Positions 8,364 to 16,881 are shown, counted from the stretch's first letter. The stretch is 64,000 nucleotides of DNA from Arthrobacter sp. Y81 (GCF_002929335.1 NZ_PJIL01000008.1:124001-188000), one strand, 5' to 3'. Made by a program: numbers and translations. The notes: a model not told the origin generated them from the letters alone.

Positions 8364-8996
8364 GGATGACTTCATCGGGCCACCAGCAGGCCCGAGTGAA
8401 GGCAGGGCGCCGGAGGGGATTCGGGGAACGGCCGTGGCCAGCGCCAAGGGCACCGGCGGGGCAAGACTCGCAAGGGAAGCCGTCGGCCGTCACCGCCATG
8501 GAGCGCTCCGTCCCGGACTACTCACCCCGCTCACGCTAGACATATGCATCTCCGGAACGACGTAACTGAGTCCAGGGCCACGGCATCAGACTTCCAGGAC
8601 ACCTTTCCGCGCGTGCCGTGTCGTTCCATTCATCGATGCGAGCGAGGAGCAAGGCGTTGAACTGTTGCGGAAGCGGGACCTGCGAGAGGGGTTGGCATCC
8701 AACAGACTGAGTCAGAACTAGACGCAGGGAACACTTCCCGGCCCGACAGTAACCTCTAGCCGGCTGCATCTTCCTGGCCGGCACCCAGCGCCGGGGGCGA
8801 TTGGACCGAAGGTACCCCCACAAGCGCATCCTTACCGGGCGCTCCAGACACGGGCGGTGCCGGACCTTATGGGACTTTGTTGCCAAGGTGCCTTGACAGG
8901 GCGCCGTCGTAAGGACACGCTGACGTTATGGCGAGATACAGCGGCGGGCCAACCGTCCATAGGGCGATGAAGGGGCCACGATCGACGGGAGCGTCG
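8364..8996. other. no convincing gene; rearranged sequence
   Basis: A stretch of about 630 bp after the carbonic anhydrase break. Short open frames exist on both strands, but none has family-like sequence and a ribosome-binding site together. It looks like non-coding or decayed DNA. Confidence 0.5.
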
Positions 8997-9314
8997 ATGT
9001 CGAGCCCCCAGAGCTGGACGGCAGAGGTAACCGCCACGCTGAGGGCTATCCAGCAGGTCCGCCAGACGTGCGACCAAACCGAACTCACGACCGTGAAGTA
9101 CGCACGGAAGGCGGGCCTGTCCTGGGCAGAGATCGCCACCGCTCTCGGGGTCACGCGCCAAGCGGCATGGGAGCGGTGGCATGAAATCGACGAGACCCTG
9201 CCTAAGAGCGACGCGTGGGGCCCTTTCTCACTGAACGACACGGTGCCCGAGCGCTTTCGCAGCCCGGGGAAAGCACCATCGCTGGCACCTCTGATTCCAC
9301 GCGATTCGACCTGA
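8997..9314 (+). CDS. small helix-turn-helix protein
   Basis: A 105-residue cytoplasmic protein. Residues about 35-65 (ARKAGLSWAEIATALGVTRQ, then AAWERWHEID) look like a sigma-70 region 4 / MarR-type helix-turn-helix as found in many actinobacterial DNA-binding proteins. The start at ATG 8997 is preferred over 8928 because GGGAG lies 6-7 nt upstream and the extension has no family character. The C-terminal 35 residues are basic and proline-rich without a recognised domain. It stands alone between decayed genes; its target is unknown. Confidence 0.6.
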   Translation: MSSPQSWTAEVTATLRAIQQVRQTCDQTELTTVKYARKAGLSWAEIATALGVTRQAAWERWHEIDETLPKSDAWGPFSLNDTVPERFRSPGKAPSLAPLIPRDST

Positions 9315-9398
9315 CGCCGATCGTCCGTCGCGACACGACGTGAGGCCGTTCACGGCCGATAAGCAGTTTTCGCGAACCCGCCCTTCCGAGAAAAGAAA

Positions 9399-9662
9399 CT
9401 ACGCCTCGACGAGAATCACCAAGGTCTCGGGCAGCACGCCGTCATACGCCATCGCCTCGGCCCCTGCCTCGGATTGCATCAGGGCCATGACGGCTTCCAT
9501 GTCGGGAACGTCCATCAGCACCGCCACTTGCGTCGGGTTCTGTGGGTTGACGAACGTCCGGATGTTGGTGACGCCGAGGGGTCCGAAGACCTCTTCGCGT
9601 TTCGGTGAGGCAAGCCAATGATCCTTGTCCTTCACATCGTGGTGGCCGATCACGGTTGGCAT
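9399..9662 (-). CDS. conserved small hypothetical protein
   Basis: An 87-residue soluble protein (MPTVIGHHDVKDKDHWL, then FGPLGVTNIRTFVNPQNPTQVAVLMDVPDMEAVMALM). The pattern, a histidine-rich start and a repeated strand/helix ending in an EA-rich helix, looks like a ferredoxin-like monooxygenase/dimeric alpha-beta barrel protein, but I do not recognise the family with certainty. ATG 9662 is chosen because GAGAGGA lies upstream; a longer open frame to 9794 is not protein-like. No operon partner. Confidence 0.65.
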   Translation of the reverse strand: MPTVIGHHDVKDKDHWLASPKREEVFGPLGVTNIRTFVNPQNPTQVAVLMDVPDMEAVMALMQSEAGAEAMAYDGVLPETLVILVEA

Positions 9663-9911
9663 GGCGCGTCCTCTCGAAGGGGGCCAGCGGTCCGCAGGCT
9701 CACTGTGCAGAACGCTACTGGTCCTTGCGCACCCAGACAAGGCTTTCGTGGCCGCATCTCTGTGACTTTTGGCGATAAATGGCGGTTTTTTCACGGCGCT
9801 ATTTGGCGCTTAGTGCAGCACGCAAGCGTCCTTTACCGGCGCACAACCTCCAACTGAGGACTCTCAGAGGCTGGCTGCGCTGAGAAACCCCACAAGCCGC
9901 ATACTTGGTTG

Positions 9912-10634
9912 GTGACCACACCACACTCGACTCCGCCCACCATCGAGGCGTGGCTGGAATTCATTGAAGAGCATGAGCGACGGCTGCATGATGCAGACTC
10001 ATTCGAGGTCGCTGTAGAACACCAAGTGGAGTTCCAAACTGTGTACGGCATCTGTGCGCAGGCGATACGCTATGCGGGCGCATACGTGGTCCTGTACCGC
10101 GCCGGGCGCTCTCGCGAGGCTGTGGCCGTCGCCCGGCAGGCCCTTGAGCATGCCTTGACGGCACAATGGGCACACTTCGACGAAAGCGGCCCTGACCAGC
10201 TGATTGAGGGCTACCACCATTCCCGTCAACGCGCGTTCCTAGCTGTCACGGAGTACCTCAACACGCCACAGGATGAGATCGACGCGGCGCTCGACTCGAT
10301 GACGAGCAAGGGAAAACGGCTGCTCCGCGTCACAGACATGATTAATCAGATCGACTTCAACGCAACGTTCAGGCCCGCGTACATGCAGCAGTCGCAGATC
10401 ATTCATGTAACAGGCGAGACGGTAACCGCCTTCTTAGACCTGGACGACGAAAAGCAGTTCATAGTCCTGAGCGAGGCAACTGACCCTTATGAGCGCCAAA
10501 CGGCGCATTTCACAGCGATGGCGACGATGTTCGCCTCGTGGGTGCTCGAGTCGCTTCGAGTCGACACACCTGGTCTCGCCGAGTTGGATCACCTTTCCGA
10601 TGAACTTGCTCTACCGCTCAATGTCCGTGATTGA
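9912..10634 (+). CDS. DUF5677-like protein of unknown function
   Basis: About 240 residues, predicted all-helical and soluble. The segment YRAGRSREAVAVARQALEHA and the spacing of helices resemble DUF5677-type proteins, which occur in accessory and defence regions. No catalytic motif is obvious. The start is GTG 9912 (an in-frame TTG is at 9909). A CATACT -10-like box ends 6 nt before it, so the mRNA may be leaderless. It is convergent with the TIGR02391-type gene at 10714-11448. Family assignment is tentative. Confidence 0.6.
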   Translation: MTTPHSTPPTIEAWLEFIEEHERRLHDADSFEVAVEHQVEFQTVYGICAQAIRYAGAYVVLYRAGRSREAVAVARQALEHALTAQWAHFDESGPDQLIEGYHHSRQRAFLAVTEYLNTPQDEIDAALDSMTSKGKRLLRVTDMINQIDFNATFRPAYMQQSQIIHVTGETVTAFLDLDDEKQFIVLSEATDPYERQTAHFTAMATMFASWVLESLRVDTPGLAELDHLSDELALPLNVRD

Positions 10635-10713
10635 TCCGGCGGCACGCCAGGAGCATGTCAGGCGAAGTTTGCCGCGATATCCCGCTGCCCGATAGCCGAT
10701 CGCGATCTGAAAC

Positions 10714-11448
10714 TCATATCCGGTGGACTTTGGCCTGGTCGATCCAACGGGCCAGCAAGCTGAAGGCTGCCAGTTGTTCTAGGGCAAGCTGCTCCTCGCC
10801 TCCGCGACTTTCCTGCGGCTTATGCATGCCAGGATTACGGATCGCTGTGTAAAGCCCATCCGCAAAGGATCGAGCGCCCCGGTGAAGGTTCTGATATGTT
10901 TTGCCCCCGTCATCTTCTGTCAGCCTGAGTCGCGGCGCACCTTCCTTTGGCGCATCCATTGAGAACGCCTCATTGAAAAGCGCTGTCTCAGATACATCCA
11001 TGCGCTCCAGCTTCGCTTGCGTCTCGGCGTTGACGCGGATAGCGGCCTGCATCACGGCCTGGTGATAATGCCCTGTGTTCCAGTAGGATCGCCCGTTTTC
11101 CCAAACCCATGGGTGAAGATTGGCCGCATCCATATCTGGGGCGTTATCCCCTAGATTCTCAGCAAGCTCCGCCGCCCTTTGCATCGCAGCCTTGGCTCTT
11201 GAAGCTTGGTCCCGAAGCCAAACAAATTTCGTATCCTTCTCTGGCCGATCCTGTCTCCAACCAGGCAGAACACGATCAAGAATCTGCTCCACCACGTGGG
11301 CACGCTGTGATGCTTCAGTCTGTGACCCGCGCATGTGTGTTCCAAGCACTACGACTCCACCGCCGCTATTGTCGTAGCCGACTTGGTCGGTGACGCGTAG
11401 GAACTGGTCAATCTCTTTGATCGCCCATTCATGGTTCAACTTGCTCAT
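10714..11448 (-). CDS. TIGR02391 (Ymh-type) family protein
   Basis: 244 residues. The C-terminal half has the family hallmarks: LHPWVWENGRSYWNTGHYHQ, AAIRVNAETQ, then the acidic-to-basic loop and FADGLYTAIRNPGMHK. The RNPGMH segment is an R-x4-H arrangement like that of HEPN ribonucleases, so a nuclease or abortive-infection role is conceivable, but this is inference. ATG 11448 is preferred (AAGAGG upstream) over 11508. These proteins are typical of genomic islands. No partner toxin or antitoxin is visible next to it. Confidence 0.75.
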   Translation of the reverse strand: MSKLNHEWAIKEIDQFLRVTDQVGYDNSGGGVVVLGTHMRGSQTEASQRAHVVEQILDRVLPGWRQDRPEKDTKFVWLRDQASRAKAAMQRAAELAENLGDNAPDMDAANLHPWVWENGRSYWNTGHYHQAVMQAAIRVNAETQAKLERMDVSETALFNEAFSMDAPKEGAPRLRLTEDDGGKTYQNLHRGARSFADGLYTAIRNPGMHKPQESRGGEEQLALEQLAAFSLLARWIDQAKVHRI

Positions 11449-11677
11449 ACGAGCCTCTTGCCTTGTTACGCCGACATCGCTTGGAAGGCCGACCTGGAGC
11501 GTGCGCAAAGGCGATGCCGTCCGTTAGCCGCAAAAACGACCGATATCTCTAGTCCATCGCGTTCAATGTCTAGATGCCGGGGCGTATGCGTCCTGGACAA
11601 CGTCCAAGACGGGCATTGACTGCGCCCGATTTGCACCGAGATGACGGCGTGTTTGTGGACCTTCCGCAAAGCTTCGG
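11449..11677. other. intergenic region
   Basis: 229 bp between two minus-strand genes. I see no coding frame with family-like sequence and no clear dyad or promoter. Confidence 0.4.
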
Positions 11678-12376
11678 TTACGCGGAGCGCTGCGCGGTCG
11701 CCAGGGCGCTGGCAGAGGTTCGGACCCCGGCCATGCGGAGGTTCTCGGTGGCGGCGATGATGCTCTTTACTGTTTCGGGATCTGCTTTGCTTGGCGAGCC
11801 GTGGTCGAACGGGGGCTCCGGGTCGTATTCGATGGCCAGCTGAATCTTCCGGGCTTCATCGTCACCGAAGAGTTCCGCCGCCAGCGTGAATGCAAAATCA
11901 ATCCCCGAGGTTACGCCAGCACCTGTAATCCGGTTTCTGTCGCGGACGACTCTTTCAGACGTCGGTTCGACGCCGAAGTGTTCGAGCATCTGCAGGGAGG
12001 CCCAGTGGCTGGTGGCTCTATAGCCGGTGAGGAGACCCGCCGCAGCAAGGGTGAATGATCCTGTGCAAACGGAGGTGATCCAACGGGCGTTCCTTGCCTG
12101 CACCCGGAGAAACTCCAGAGCCTCAGGGTCGTCAAACATGTCGAATGCCCCTGCGCCTCCGGGAACAAAGAGGACGTCCGCCTGGGGGCAGTCGTCAAGG
12201 GTCGTAGTCGGCACAATGCACCATCCGGCGTCGGTGGCGACGGGATCCAGGTCATGCCAAGCTAGGTAAACTTCGGTGTCCGGGAACTTGGAGAAAACCT
12301 GAGCGGGCCCGGTGAAATCAAGCTGGGTGACCCTTGGGAAAAGGAGGACAACGATTCTCAGCGGACCGGGCGACAT
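11678..12376 (-). CDS. DJ-1/PfpI family protein, isonitrile hydratase-like
   Basis: A 232-residue class I glutamine-amidotransferase-like protein. The nucleophile elbow is ITSVCTGSFTLAAAGLL, with the reactive Cys near residue 104, and the domain starts with the usual LRIVVLLFPRVTQLDFTGP strand. This arrangement is that of isonitrile hydratase (InhA) and related enzymes; other DJ-1 family activities (deglycase, AraC-like sensor halves) are possible. No C-terminal DNA-binding domain is present. TATAGT lies 8 nt upstream of the ATG, so the mRNA is probably leaderless. It is intact within the eroded zone. Confidence 0.85.
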   Translation of the reverse strand: MSPGPLRIVVLLFPRVTQLDFTGPAQVFSKFPDTEVYLAWHDLDPVATDAGWCIVPTTTLDDCPQADVLFVPGGAGAFDMFDDPEALEFLRVQARNARWITSVCTGSFTLAAAGLLTGYRATSHWASLQMLEHFGVEPTSERVVRDRNRITGAGVTSGIDFAFTLAAELFGDDEARKIQLAIEYDPEPPFDHGSPSKADPETVKSIIAATENLRMAGVRTSASALATAQRSA

Positions 12377-12384
12377 GTTTTCAG

Positions 12385-12390
12385 ACTATA
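12385..12390 (-). promoter_or_regulatory. -10 box, leaderless DJ-1/PfpI gene
   Basis: TATAGT on the minus strand with 8 nt to the ATG at 12376. No clear -35. Confidence 0.5.
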
Positions 12391-12455
12391 TGAGCGCGTG
12401 CGTCATCCGGCACCTTCGCTCGAATCGCTACACCCGTTGGTTGCATCGCAGACGG

Positions 12456-12590
12456 AAGACCCGTCGCCCCCACCCGGTCGGACCACCACTGGAACAGCTC
12501 ATCGCTCGGTACACTCCAGCCGAGGTCGTCGTCGGGCGCGGGGATGTAGCCGTCCACGCTCAGATTAATGCCGAAGGTCAGATTGCGCAT
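12456..12590 (-). pseudogene. dihydrofolate reductase-family fragment (5' end only)
   Basis: About 45 codons read as the N-terminus of a RibD-C/DHFR-like oxidoreductase: MRNLTFGINLSVDGYIP, then DDDLGWSVPSDELFQWWSDR. After GATGL the family sequence stops and the frame ends at 12381 without the rest of the roughly 190-residue domain. It has an ATG at 12590 but cannot be functional. One of three broken genes in this zone. Confidence 0.7.
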
Positions 12591-12763
12591 GGTGTCAGTC
12601 TCCCGTGGGTCGGAATTCGTTGTACAGACCAGCACGGCGCGGAGGAGTCACCGCTCAGGCCACACCGAGAGCCAGTTGATTACAACGCCAAGCAAATGCT
12701 CCGTACGGAAAGGATCCCTCACCGGGAACGGTTCGGTCCGCATCATCCTGTCCATTCGGACGT

Positions 12764-13138
12764 CTATTCGGAATCTGAAAAAGGTGTTGCTTCAGGATGC
12801 AGAGCTGCTCTGAGCTCCGCGGCCGCCTGCTCTCCGAACGGTATAAGGGTGTCCAAAAAGTCTCCATAAGCCGTGGCATCGAGTAGCGCATCCGGCATCC
12901 CGGTGGCATCGGAGCTCACCCGATCTCGTAGAGGAAGGTCAGGGACGTCAGGATGAATCATTTTGAAGTACGTCGTAAACATCATCGCAGTGGCTCCCAG
13001 CTCCCAGTATCTCTCGCGCAGCTCCAAGAACTTGGCCTTCGCCGGTTCGCCCAGTTCGTTAAACGCCCGTGGAAGGAGCGGCTCTACCAACTCCATGAGA
13101 TCGTCAAGACGTGGTACGGTCCCACAACCCGAAGCCAT
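12764..13138 (-). CDS. hypothetical protein, possibly 5' truncated
   Basis: About 124 residues, soluble and helical (DDLMELVEPLLPRAFNELGEPAK, split here as a Leu-rich helix, followed by FLELRERYWELGATAMMFTTY and a proline-rich loop). I do not recognise a family. The first codons overlap the end of the hydrolase pseudogene in another frame, so the original start may have been lost where the two sequences were joined. A short original protein starting near 13120 is the alternative. Function unknown. Confidence 0.4.
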   Translation of the reverse strand: MASGCGTVPRLDDLMELVEPLLPRAFNELGEPAKAKFLELRERYWELGATAMMFTTYFKMIHPDVPDLPLRDRVSSDATGMPDALLDATAYGDFLDTLIPFGEQAAAELRAALHPEATPFSDSE

Positions 13139-13640
13139 CAATCTGGTAGCTGGAGACCGTTTCGTTGCGGTCGTCGAGCATGGGGCAGATCAGAACCTGG
13201 CCTGCCAGGGTCGGCCCGCCTCTGTCCCGCGCCAAGAGGGCCACCCCGGCGGCGAGCCCACCGCCGGCACTCGCGCCGGCGATGATCAGGCGCTCCGGGT
13301 CGAAGCCGAGCTCTTCCGCATGCCCGGCCGTCCAGACGAGGCCCGCATAGCAATCCTCCACAGGTGCAGGGTCGGGATTTTCGGGGGCCAGACGGTACTC
13401 AGCCGACACCGCAACGGCGTCCATGAGCTCTACCACTCAATGAGCATGTCCGCCCCGAGGAAGCGGCCGCCGATTACCATGCCACCGCCATGCGTGTGAT
13501 AGATCCCCGGTCCGCCGGGGACACGATCGGTCCTGGTGAAGATGAAACAATGAGGTCCGGAGCGCCGTCAGGGCCAGGGATTGTCCGCTCCTGGTGGGAT
13601 ACGGCGTGAACCGCCAGCAACTCGCAAAGGACTCGTGTCT
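13104..13640 (-). pseudogene. alpha/beta hydrolase (lipase/esterase, HSL type), frameshifted and truncated
   Basis: Three frames carry consecutive pieces of one hormone-sensitive-lipase-type hydrolase: VHAVSHQERTIPGPDGAPDL (frame a, about 13540-13610), PGGPGIYHTHGGGMVIGG with the oxyanion HGGG (frame b, about 13440-13525), then AVSAEYRLAPENPDPAP and the nucleophile GASAGGG (frame c, 13104-13436). The frame breaks near 13440 and 13545. The sequence ends after GFGLWDRT, so the catalytic Asp and His are missing. It would have been a soluble carboxylesterase. Confidence 0.8.
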
Positions 13641-13764
13641 AACCGCCAAGTGGCGGTCCTCCACCGCGGAGACCAGCTTGCGGGGCCGGCGCCGGCTCGT
13701 CACCGGACGGTAACGTCAGTACCTGCGAATTTGGAACCTGCCGCCGCATGCGTGGAGACAGAAA

Positions 13765-13798
13765 AAAACCCCTGGAATCCGTGGATTCCAGGGGTTTT
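13765..13798 (-). terminator. intrinsic terminator of tRNA-Leu
   Basis: A GC-rich hairpin with arms CCCCTGGAATCC and its complement, followed on the minus strand by a run of seven T. It lies just after the tRNA 3' end. Confidence 0.85.
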
Positions 13799-13804
13799 CC
13801 CTTG

Positions 13805-13887
13805 TGCGCGGAGGGGGACTTGAACCCCCACCCCCTTTCGAGGACTAGCACCTCAAGCTAGCGCGTCTGCCATTCCGCCACCCGCGC
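13805..13887 (-). tRNA. tRNA-Leu (anticodon GAG)
   Basis: An 83-nt class II tRNA reading CUC/CUU. The acceptor stem is GCGCGGG with TCCGCGC, the anticodon stem CTAGC/GCTAG encloses the loop TTGAGGT, there is a long variable arm, and the T arm is GGGGG-TTCAAGT-CCCCC. The discriminator base is A; CCA is not encoded. It marks the edge between the eroded accessory zone and core genes, a common integration position, but I see no duplicated 3' end. Confidence 0.95.
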
Positions 13888-13952
13888 AGGTGGTATTTCG
13901 GGGATCCGTTCCGCCTTTCAGCGTTTTGGATTTCTCCGAAGCAGCGAGAAAG

Positions 13953-13980
13953 ACTCTAGCACGACTTTTCCGGAAACAAA
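13953..13980 (-). promoter_or_regulatory. promoter of tRNA-Leu
   Basis: On the minus strand, TTTGTT (13980-13975) and TAGAGT (13958-13953) are spaced 16 nt apart, placing the start site about 58 nt before the tRNA. Confidence 0.45.
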
Positions 13981-14008
13981 TAATCGGGGGTTGCAGGGGG
14001 CTTGTGGG

Positions 14009-14014
14009 TAGGCT
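14009..14014 (+). promoter_or_regulatory. -10 box of the M20 peptidase gene
   Basis: TAGGCT with a leader of about 32 nt that contains a GAGGAG ribosome-binding site. Confidence 0.45.
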
Positions 14015-14052
14015 GAAACCAGCAATCAAGCCGCCCCCACGAGGAGTGAAAC

Positions 14053-15357
14053 ATGACTGAAGTACGCCCCGAGGATGAAGTTGTCAGGATCTGCCAGGAA
14101 CTGATCCGGATCGACACTTCGAACTACGGTGACGGAACAGGACCAGGGGAACGTGCGGCGGCGGAATACACGGCCGGGCTCATCACCGAAGTGGGTCTCG
14201 AGGCAGAGATTTTCGAATCAGCGCCGGGCCGTGCCAACGTCGTCACCCGAATTGCGGGGGAGGACCCCTCGGCCAGCGCCCTGGTGGTGCACGGGCACCT
14301 GGACGTTGTGCCCGCCGTCCGGGAGCAGTGGTCAGTTGACCCCTTCGGCGCAGAGCTCAAGGACGGCCTCATCTGGGGCCGCGGAGCCGTAGACATGAAG
14401 GACATGGACGCCATGATCCTCTCCGTCATGCGGAACTTTGCCCGGACGGGGCGTAAACCCAAGCGCGACCTGATTTTCGCATTCTTCGCCGACGAAGAGG
14501 CGGGGGGCACCTACGGCGCCCGTTACGCCGTCGAAAACCGGCGGGAACTCTTCGACGGAGCCACCGAAGCGATCTCCGAGGTGGGCGGCTTCTCGGCCAC
14601 CATCGGCGGCCAGCGCACCTATCTCCTGCAGACCGCGGAAAAGGGACTCTCCTGGCTGCGGCTGGTGGCCCACGGCCGCGCAGGCCACGGGTCGCAGATC
14701 AACACTGACAATGCCGTCACCCGCCTCGCCAGCGCGGTCTCCCGCATCGGCGAGTACCAGTGGCCGGTGGAGCTGACACCCACCACCCGGCAGTTCCTGG
14801 ACGGCGTGACGGAACTCACAGGCGTCGAATTCGATCCGGACGATCCGGACACGCTCCTCAAGGAGCTGGGAACCGTGGCGCGGTTCGTTGGCGCCACGCT
14901 GCAGAACACCACCAACCCGACCCTCCTCAAAGGCGGGTACAAGCACAACGTCATCCCCGAATCCGCCGAGGCGTTGGTCGATTGCCGGACGCTGCCAGGC
15001 CAGGAGCAGCAGGTCCTGGAAATCGTCAGGGAACTCGCGGGTACCGGCGTCGATGTTTCCTACGTCCACAACGACGTCTCACTCGAGGTCCCGTTTGCCG
15101 GAAACCTGGTGGACTCCATGATCGATGCCTTGCATTCCGAAGACCCCGGCGCCAAGGTGCTTCCGTACACCCTGTCCGGCGGCACGGACAACAAGTCCCT
15201 CAGCCGGCTCGGCATTACCGGCTACGGCTTCGCCCCGCTCCAGCTCCCGGATGAACTGGATTTCACCGGGATGTTCCACGGCGTGGATGAGCGCGTACCG
15301 GCAGATTCCCTCAAGTTCGGGGCCAGGGTGCTGGACAGGCTGCTGACCAACTACTGA
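14053..15357 (+). CDS. M20/M25/M40 family metallopeptidase (dipeptidase-like)
   Basis: A cytoplasmic zinc peptidase of 434 residues. It has HGHLDVVP (first metal His and Asp, about residues 80-87), GRGAVDMKD with the bridging Asp near 114, and FADEEAGG with the catalytic Glu near 150, followed by a dimerisation (lid) domain and a C-terminal GGTDNKSLS. The family includes dipeptidases, acetylornithine and succinyl-diaminopimelate deacylases; the sequence fits the general Xaa-Yaa dipeptidase-like group, and the exact substrate is open. GAGGAG precedes the ATG. The next gene is 34 nt downstream on the same strand. Confidence 0.9.
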   Translation: MTEVRPEDEVVRICQELIRIDTSNYGDGTGPGERAAAEYTAGLITEVGLEAEIFESAPGRANVVTRIAGEDPSASALVVHGHLDVVPAVREQWSVDPFGAELKDGLIWGRGAVDMKDMDAMILSVMRNFARTGRKPKRDLIFAFFADEEAGGTYGARYAVENRRELFDGATEAISEVGGFSATIGGQRTYLLQTAEKGLSWLRLVAHGRAGHGSQINTDNAVTRLASAVSRIGEYQWPVELTPTTRQFLDGVTELTGVEFDPDDPDTLLKELGTVARFVGATLQNTTNPTLLKGGYKHNVIPESAEALVDCRTLPGQEQQVLEIVRELAGTGVDVSYVHNDVSLEVPFAGNLVDSMIDALHSEDPGAKVLPYTLSGGTDNKSLSRLGITGYGFAPLQLPDELDFTGMFHGVDERVPADSLKFGARVLDRLLTNY

Positions 15358-15391
15358 GCCCCCCGTCGCCGAAGCCCATGAAAGCCAGACC

Positions 15392-16555
15392 ATGACGCCG
15401 GACCAGATCCTCACCGAGCCGCTGCTGGAGCGGATCCGCGGCCGTGCCGGCCGCTACGACCAGGAGAACAGCTTCTTCACCGAAGATCTGGAGGAACTTG
15501 CCGCGGCGGGCTACCTCAAGATCTTTGTGCCGGCGTCCGACGGCGGACTGGGGCTGGGCCTTGCAGCGGCAGCTCAGCTGCAAAGGAGGCTGGCGACGGC
15601 GGCCCCGGCCACCGCGCTGGCGATCAACATGCACCTGGTGTGGACCGGCGTCGCGCAGGTCCTGGCCGCGCGCGGTGATTCCTCGCTCGACTTCGTCCTC
15701 CGGGAGGCGGCGCAGGGGGAAATTTTCGCGTTCGGAAACTCGGAGGCCGGCAACGACTCCGTGCTTTTCGATTCGCGGACCGTTGCCACACCGCACGCTG
15801 ACGGCAGTTACGGCTTCACGGGACGGAAGATCTTCACCAGCCTGTCTCCTGCCTGGACCAGGCTCGGGATTTTCGGCAAGGACAGCTCCGCCCGGCACGG
15901 CGAAGGCGAACTGATTCACGGTTTCATCACCAGGGACGCTGCCGGCTATGAAATCCTCAACGATTGGGACACCCTGGGCATGCGGGCCAGCCAGTCGAAC
16001 ACCACCGTGCTGGACGGCACCGTTGTGCCCGCTGACCGCATCTTCCGAAAGCTCCCGGTAGGGCCGAACGCCGATCCGCTGATCTTCGCGATCTTTGCCT
16101 GCTTCGAGACATTGCTGGCCGCTGTCTACACCGGCATCGGCGAACGGGCACTGGCTTTGGGAGTGGAGGCGGCCAAACGGCGTACATCCTTCAAAAACGA
16201 GGGGCGCAGCTACGCCCAGGACCCCGATATCCGGTGGAAGGTGGCGGAGGCCGCCATGGCAATGGACGCCCTGTACCCGCAGCTTGCCGAGCTGTCGCGT
16301 GACATTGACGCGCTGGTGGACCACGGCAGCCAGTGGTTTCCCAGGCTCGTGGGCCTCAAGGTCCGGGCCACTGAAACGGCGCGGACAGTGGTCGACCTGG
16401 CAATCCGCGTATCTGGGGGATCAAGCTATTTCCGGGGAACCGAACTGGAACGCCTCTACCGTGACGTGCTCGCCGGGATGTTCCACCCCTCCGATGACGA
16501 GTCAGCGCACAACACCGTGGCCAACGCCTGGCTGGGGCCGCTGGAGACGCCGTAG
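15392..16555 (+). CDS. acyl-CoA dehydrogenase-fold flavoprotein
   Basis: A 387-residue FAD/FMN protein with the acyl-CoA dehydrogenase fold (FAFGNSEAGNDS, TGRKIFTSLSP, DTLGMRASQSN). The usual catalytic Glu in a YEGT-like motif is not found; the C-terminal part reads RGTELERLYRDVLAGMFHP, like class D flavin monooxygenases (DszC, HpaB relatives) as well as divergent dehydrogenases. It could be a dehydrogenase or an oxygenase working with a flavin reductase. It lies 34 nt after the peptidase gene and may be cotranscribed. Confidence 0.8.
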   Translation: MTPDQILTEPLLERIRGRAGRYDQENSFFTEDLEELAAAGYLKIFVPASDGGLGLGLAAAAQLQRRLATAAPATALAINMHLVWTGVAQVLAARGDSSLDFVLREAAQGEIFAFGNSEAGNDSVLFDSRTVATPHADGSYGFTGRKIFTSLSPAWTRLGIFGKDSSARHGEGELIHGFITRDAAGYEILNDWDTLGMRASQSNTTVLDGTVVPADRIFRKLPVGPNADPLIFAIFACFETLLAAVYTGIGERALALGVEAAKRRTSFKNEGRSYAQDPDIRWKVAEAAMAMDALYPQLAELSRDIDALVDHGSQWFPRLVGLKVRATETARTVVDLAIRVSGGSSYFRGTELERLYRDVLAGMFHPSDDESAHNTVANAWLGPLETP

Positions 16556-16596
16556 CAGCCGCTGGGCAGGGGGAGGCTGCACCTTCCCCGGGGCTT

Positions 16597-16637
16597 CGCT
16601 AAACGGTCCGCCGGGCGCCGCTAAACAGTCCGCTGGA
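16597..16637. repeat. 22-bp-period tandem duplication at a gene end
   Basis: CGCTAAACGGTCCGCCGGG (16597-16615) is repeated as CGCTAAACAGTCCGCTGGA (16619-16637). The second copy contains the last codons and stop of the DUF5703 gene on the minus strand, so the gene end was duplicated. Confidence 0.6.
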
Positions 16638-16854
16638 CTTGGATGACTTTGCGGCGGAGCCAGAAGCGCCTGCCGCCGCCCACGTAGAGACGGCTGCGCT
16701 CCAGCTCCCACTTGCCGTATTCGGAGTGTTCAACAAGGCGCCGGCGCGCCTCCGGCAGCGAATCCTCAGGGCCGACCGTCAGTACCAGGTACTCGTACTG
16801 CCTCGCGTAGTCCCGCTCCCGCTGGACTGAACTGCTCAGAAAATGTTCTTTCAT
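16621..16854 (-). CDS. DUF5703-like small protein
   Basis: A 77-residue basic protein (ARQYEYLVLTVGPEDSLPEAR, then HSEYGKWELERSRLYVGGGRR, then FWLRRKVIQVQRT). The YEY...GKWEL...RRFWLRRKV pattern is that of DUF5703-type actinobacterial proteins of unknown function. ATG 16854 is chosen because GGAGAG precedes it; a longer frame to 16950 is not supported. Divergent from the acidic protein gene at 16894. Confidence 0.75.
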   Translation of the reverse strand: MKEHFLSSSVQRERDYARQYEYLVLTVGPEDSLPEARRRLVEHSEYGKWELERSRLYVGGGRRFWLRRKVIQVQRTV

Positions 16855-16881
16855 TGCTCTCCATTTTCGTCCATTTCCGAC

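Noticed and set aside
11466-11669. Small basic minus-strand frame upstream of the TIGR02391 gene
   Set aside because: No ribosome-binding site and no protein-like composition; treated as intergenic.
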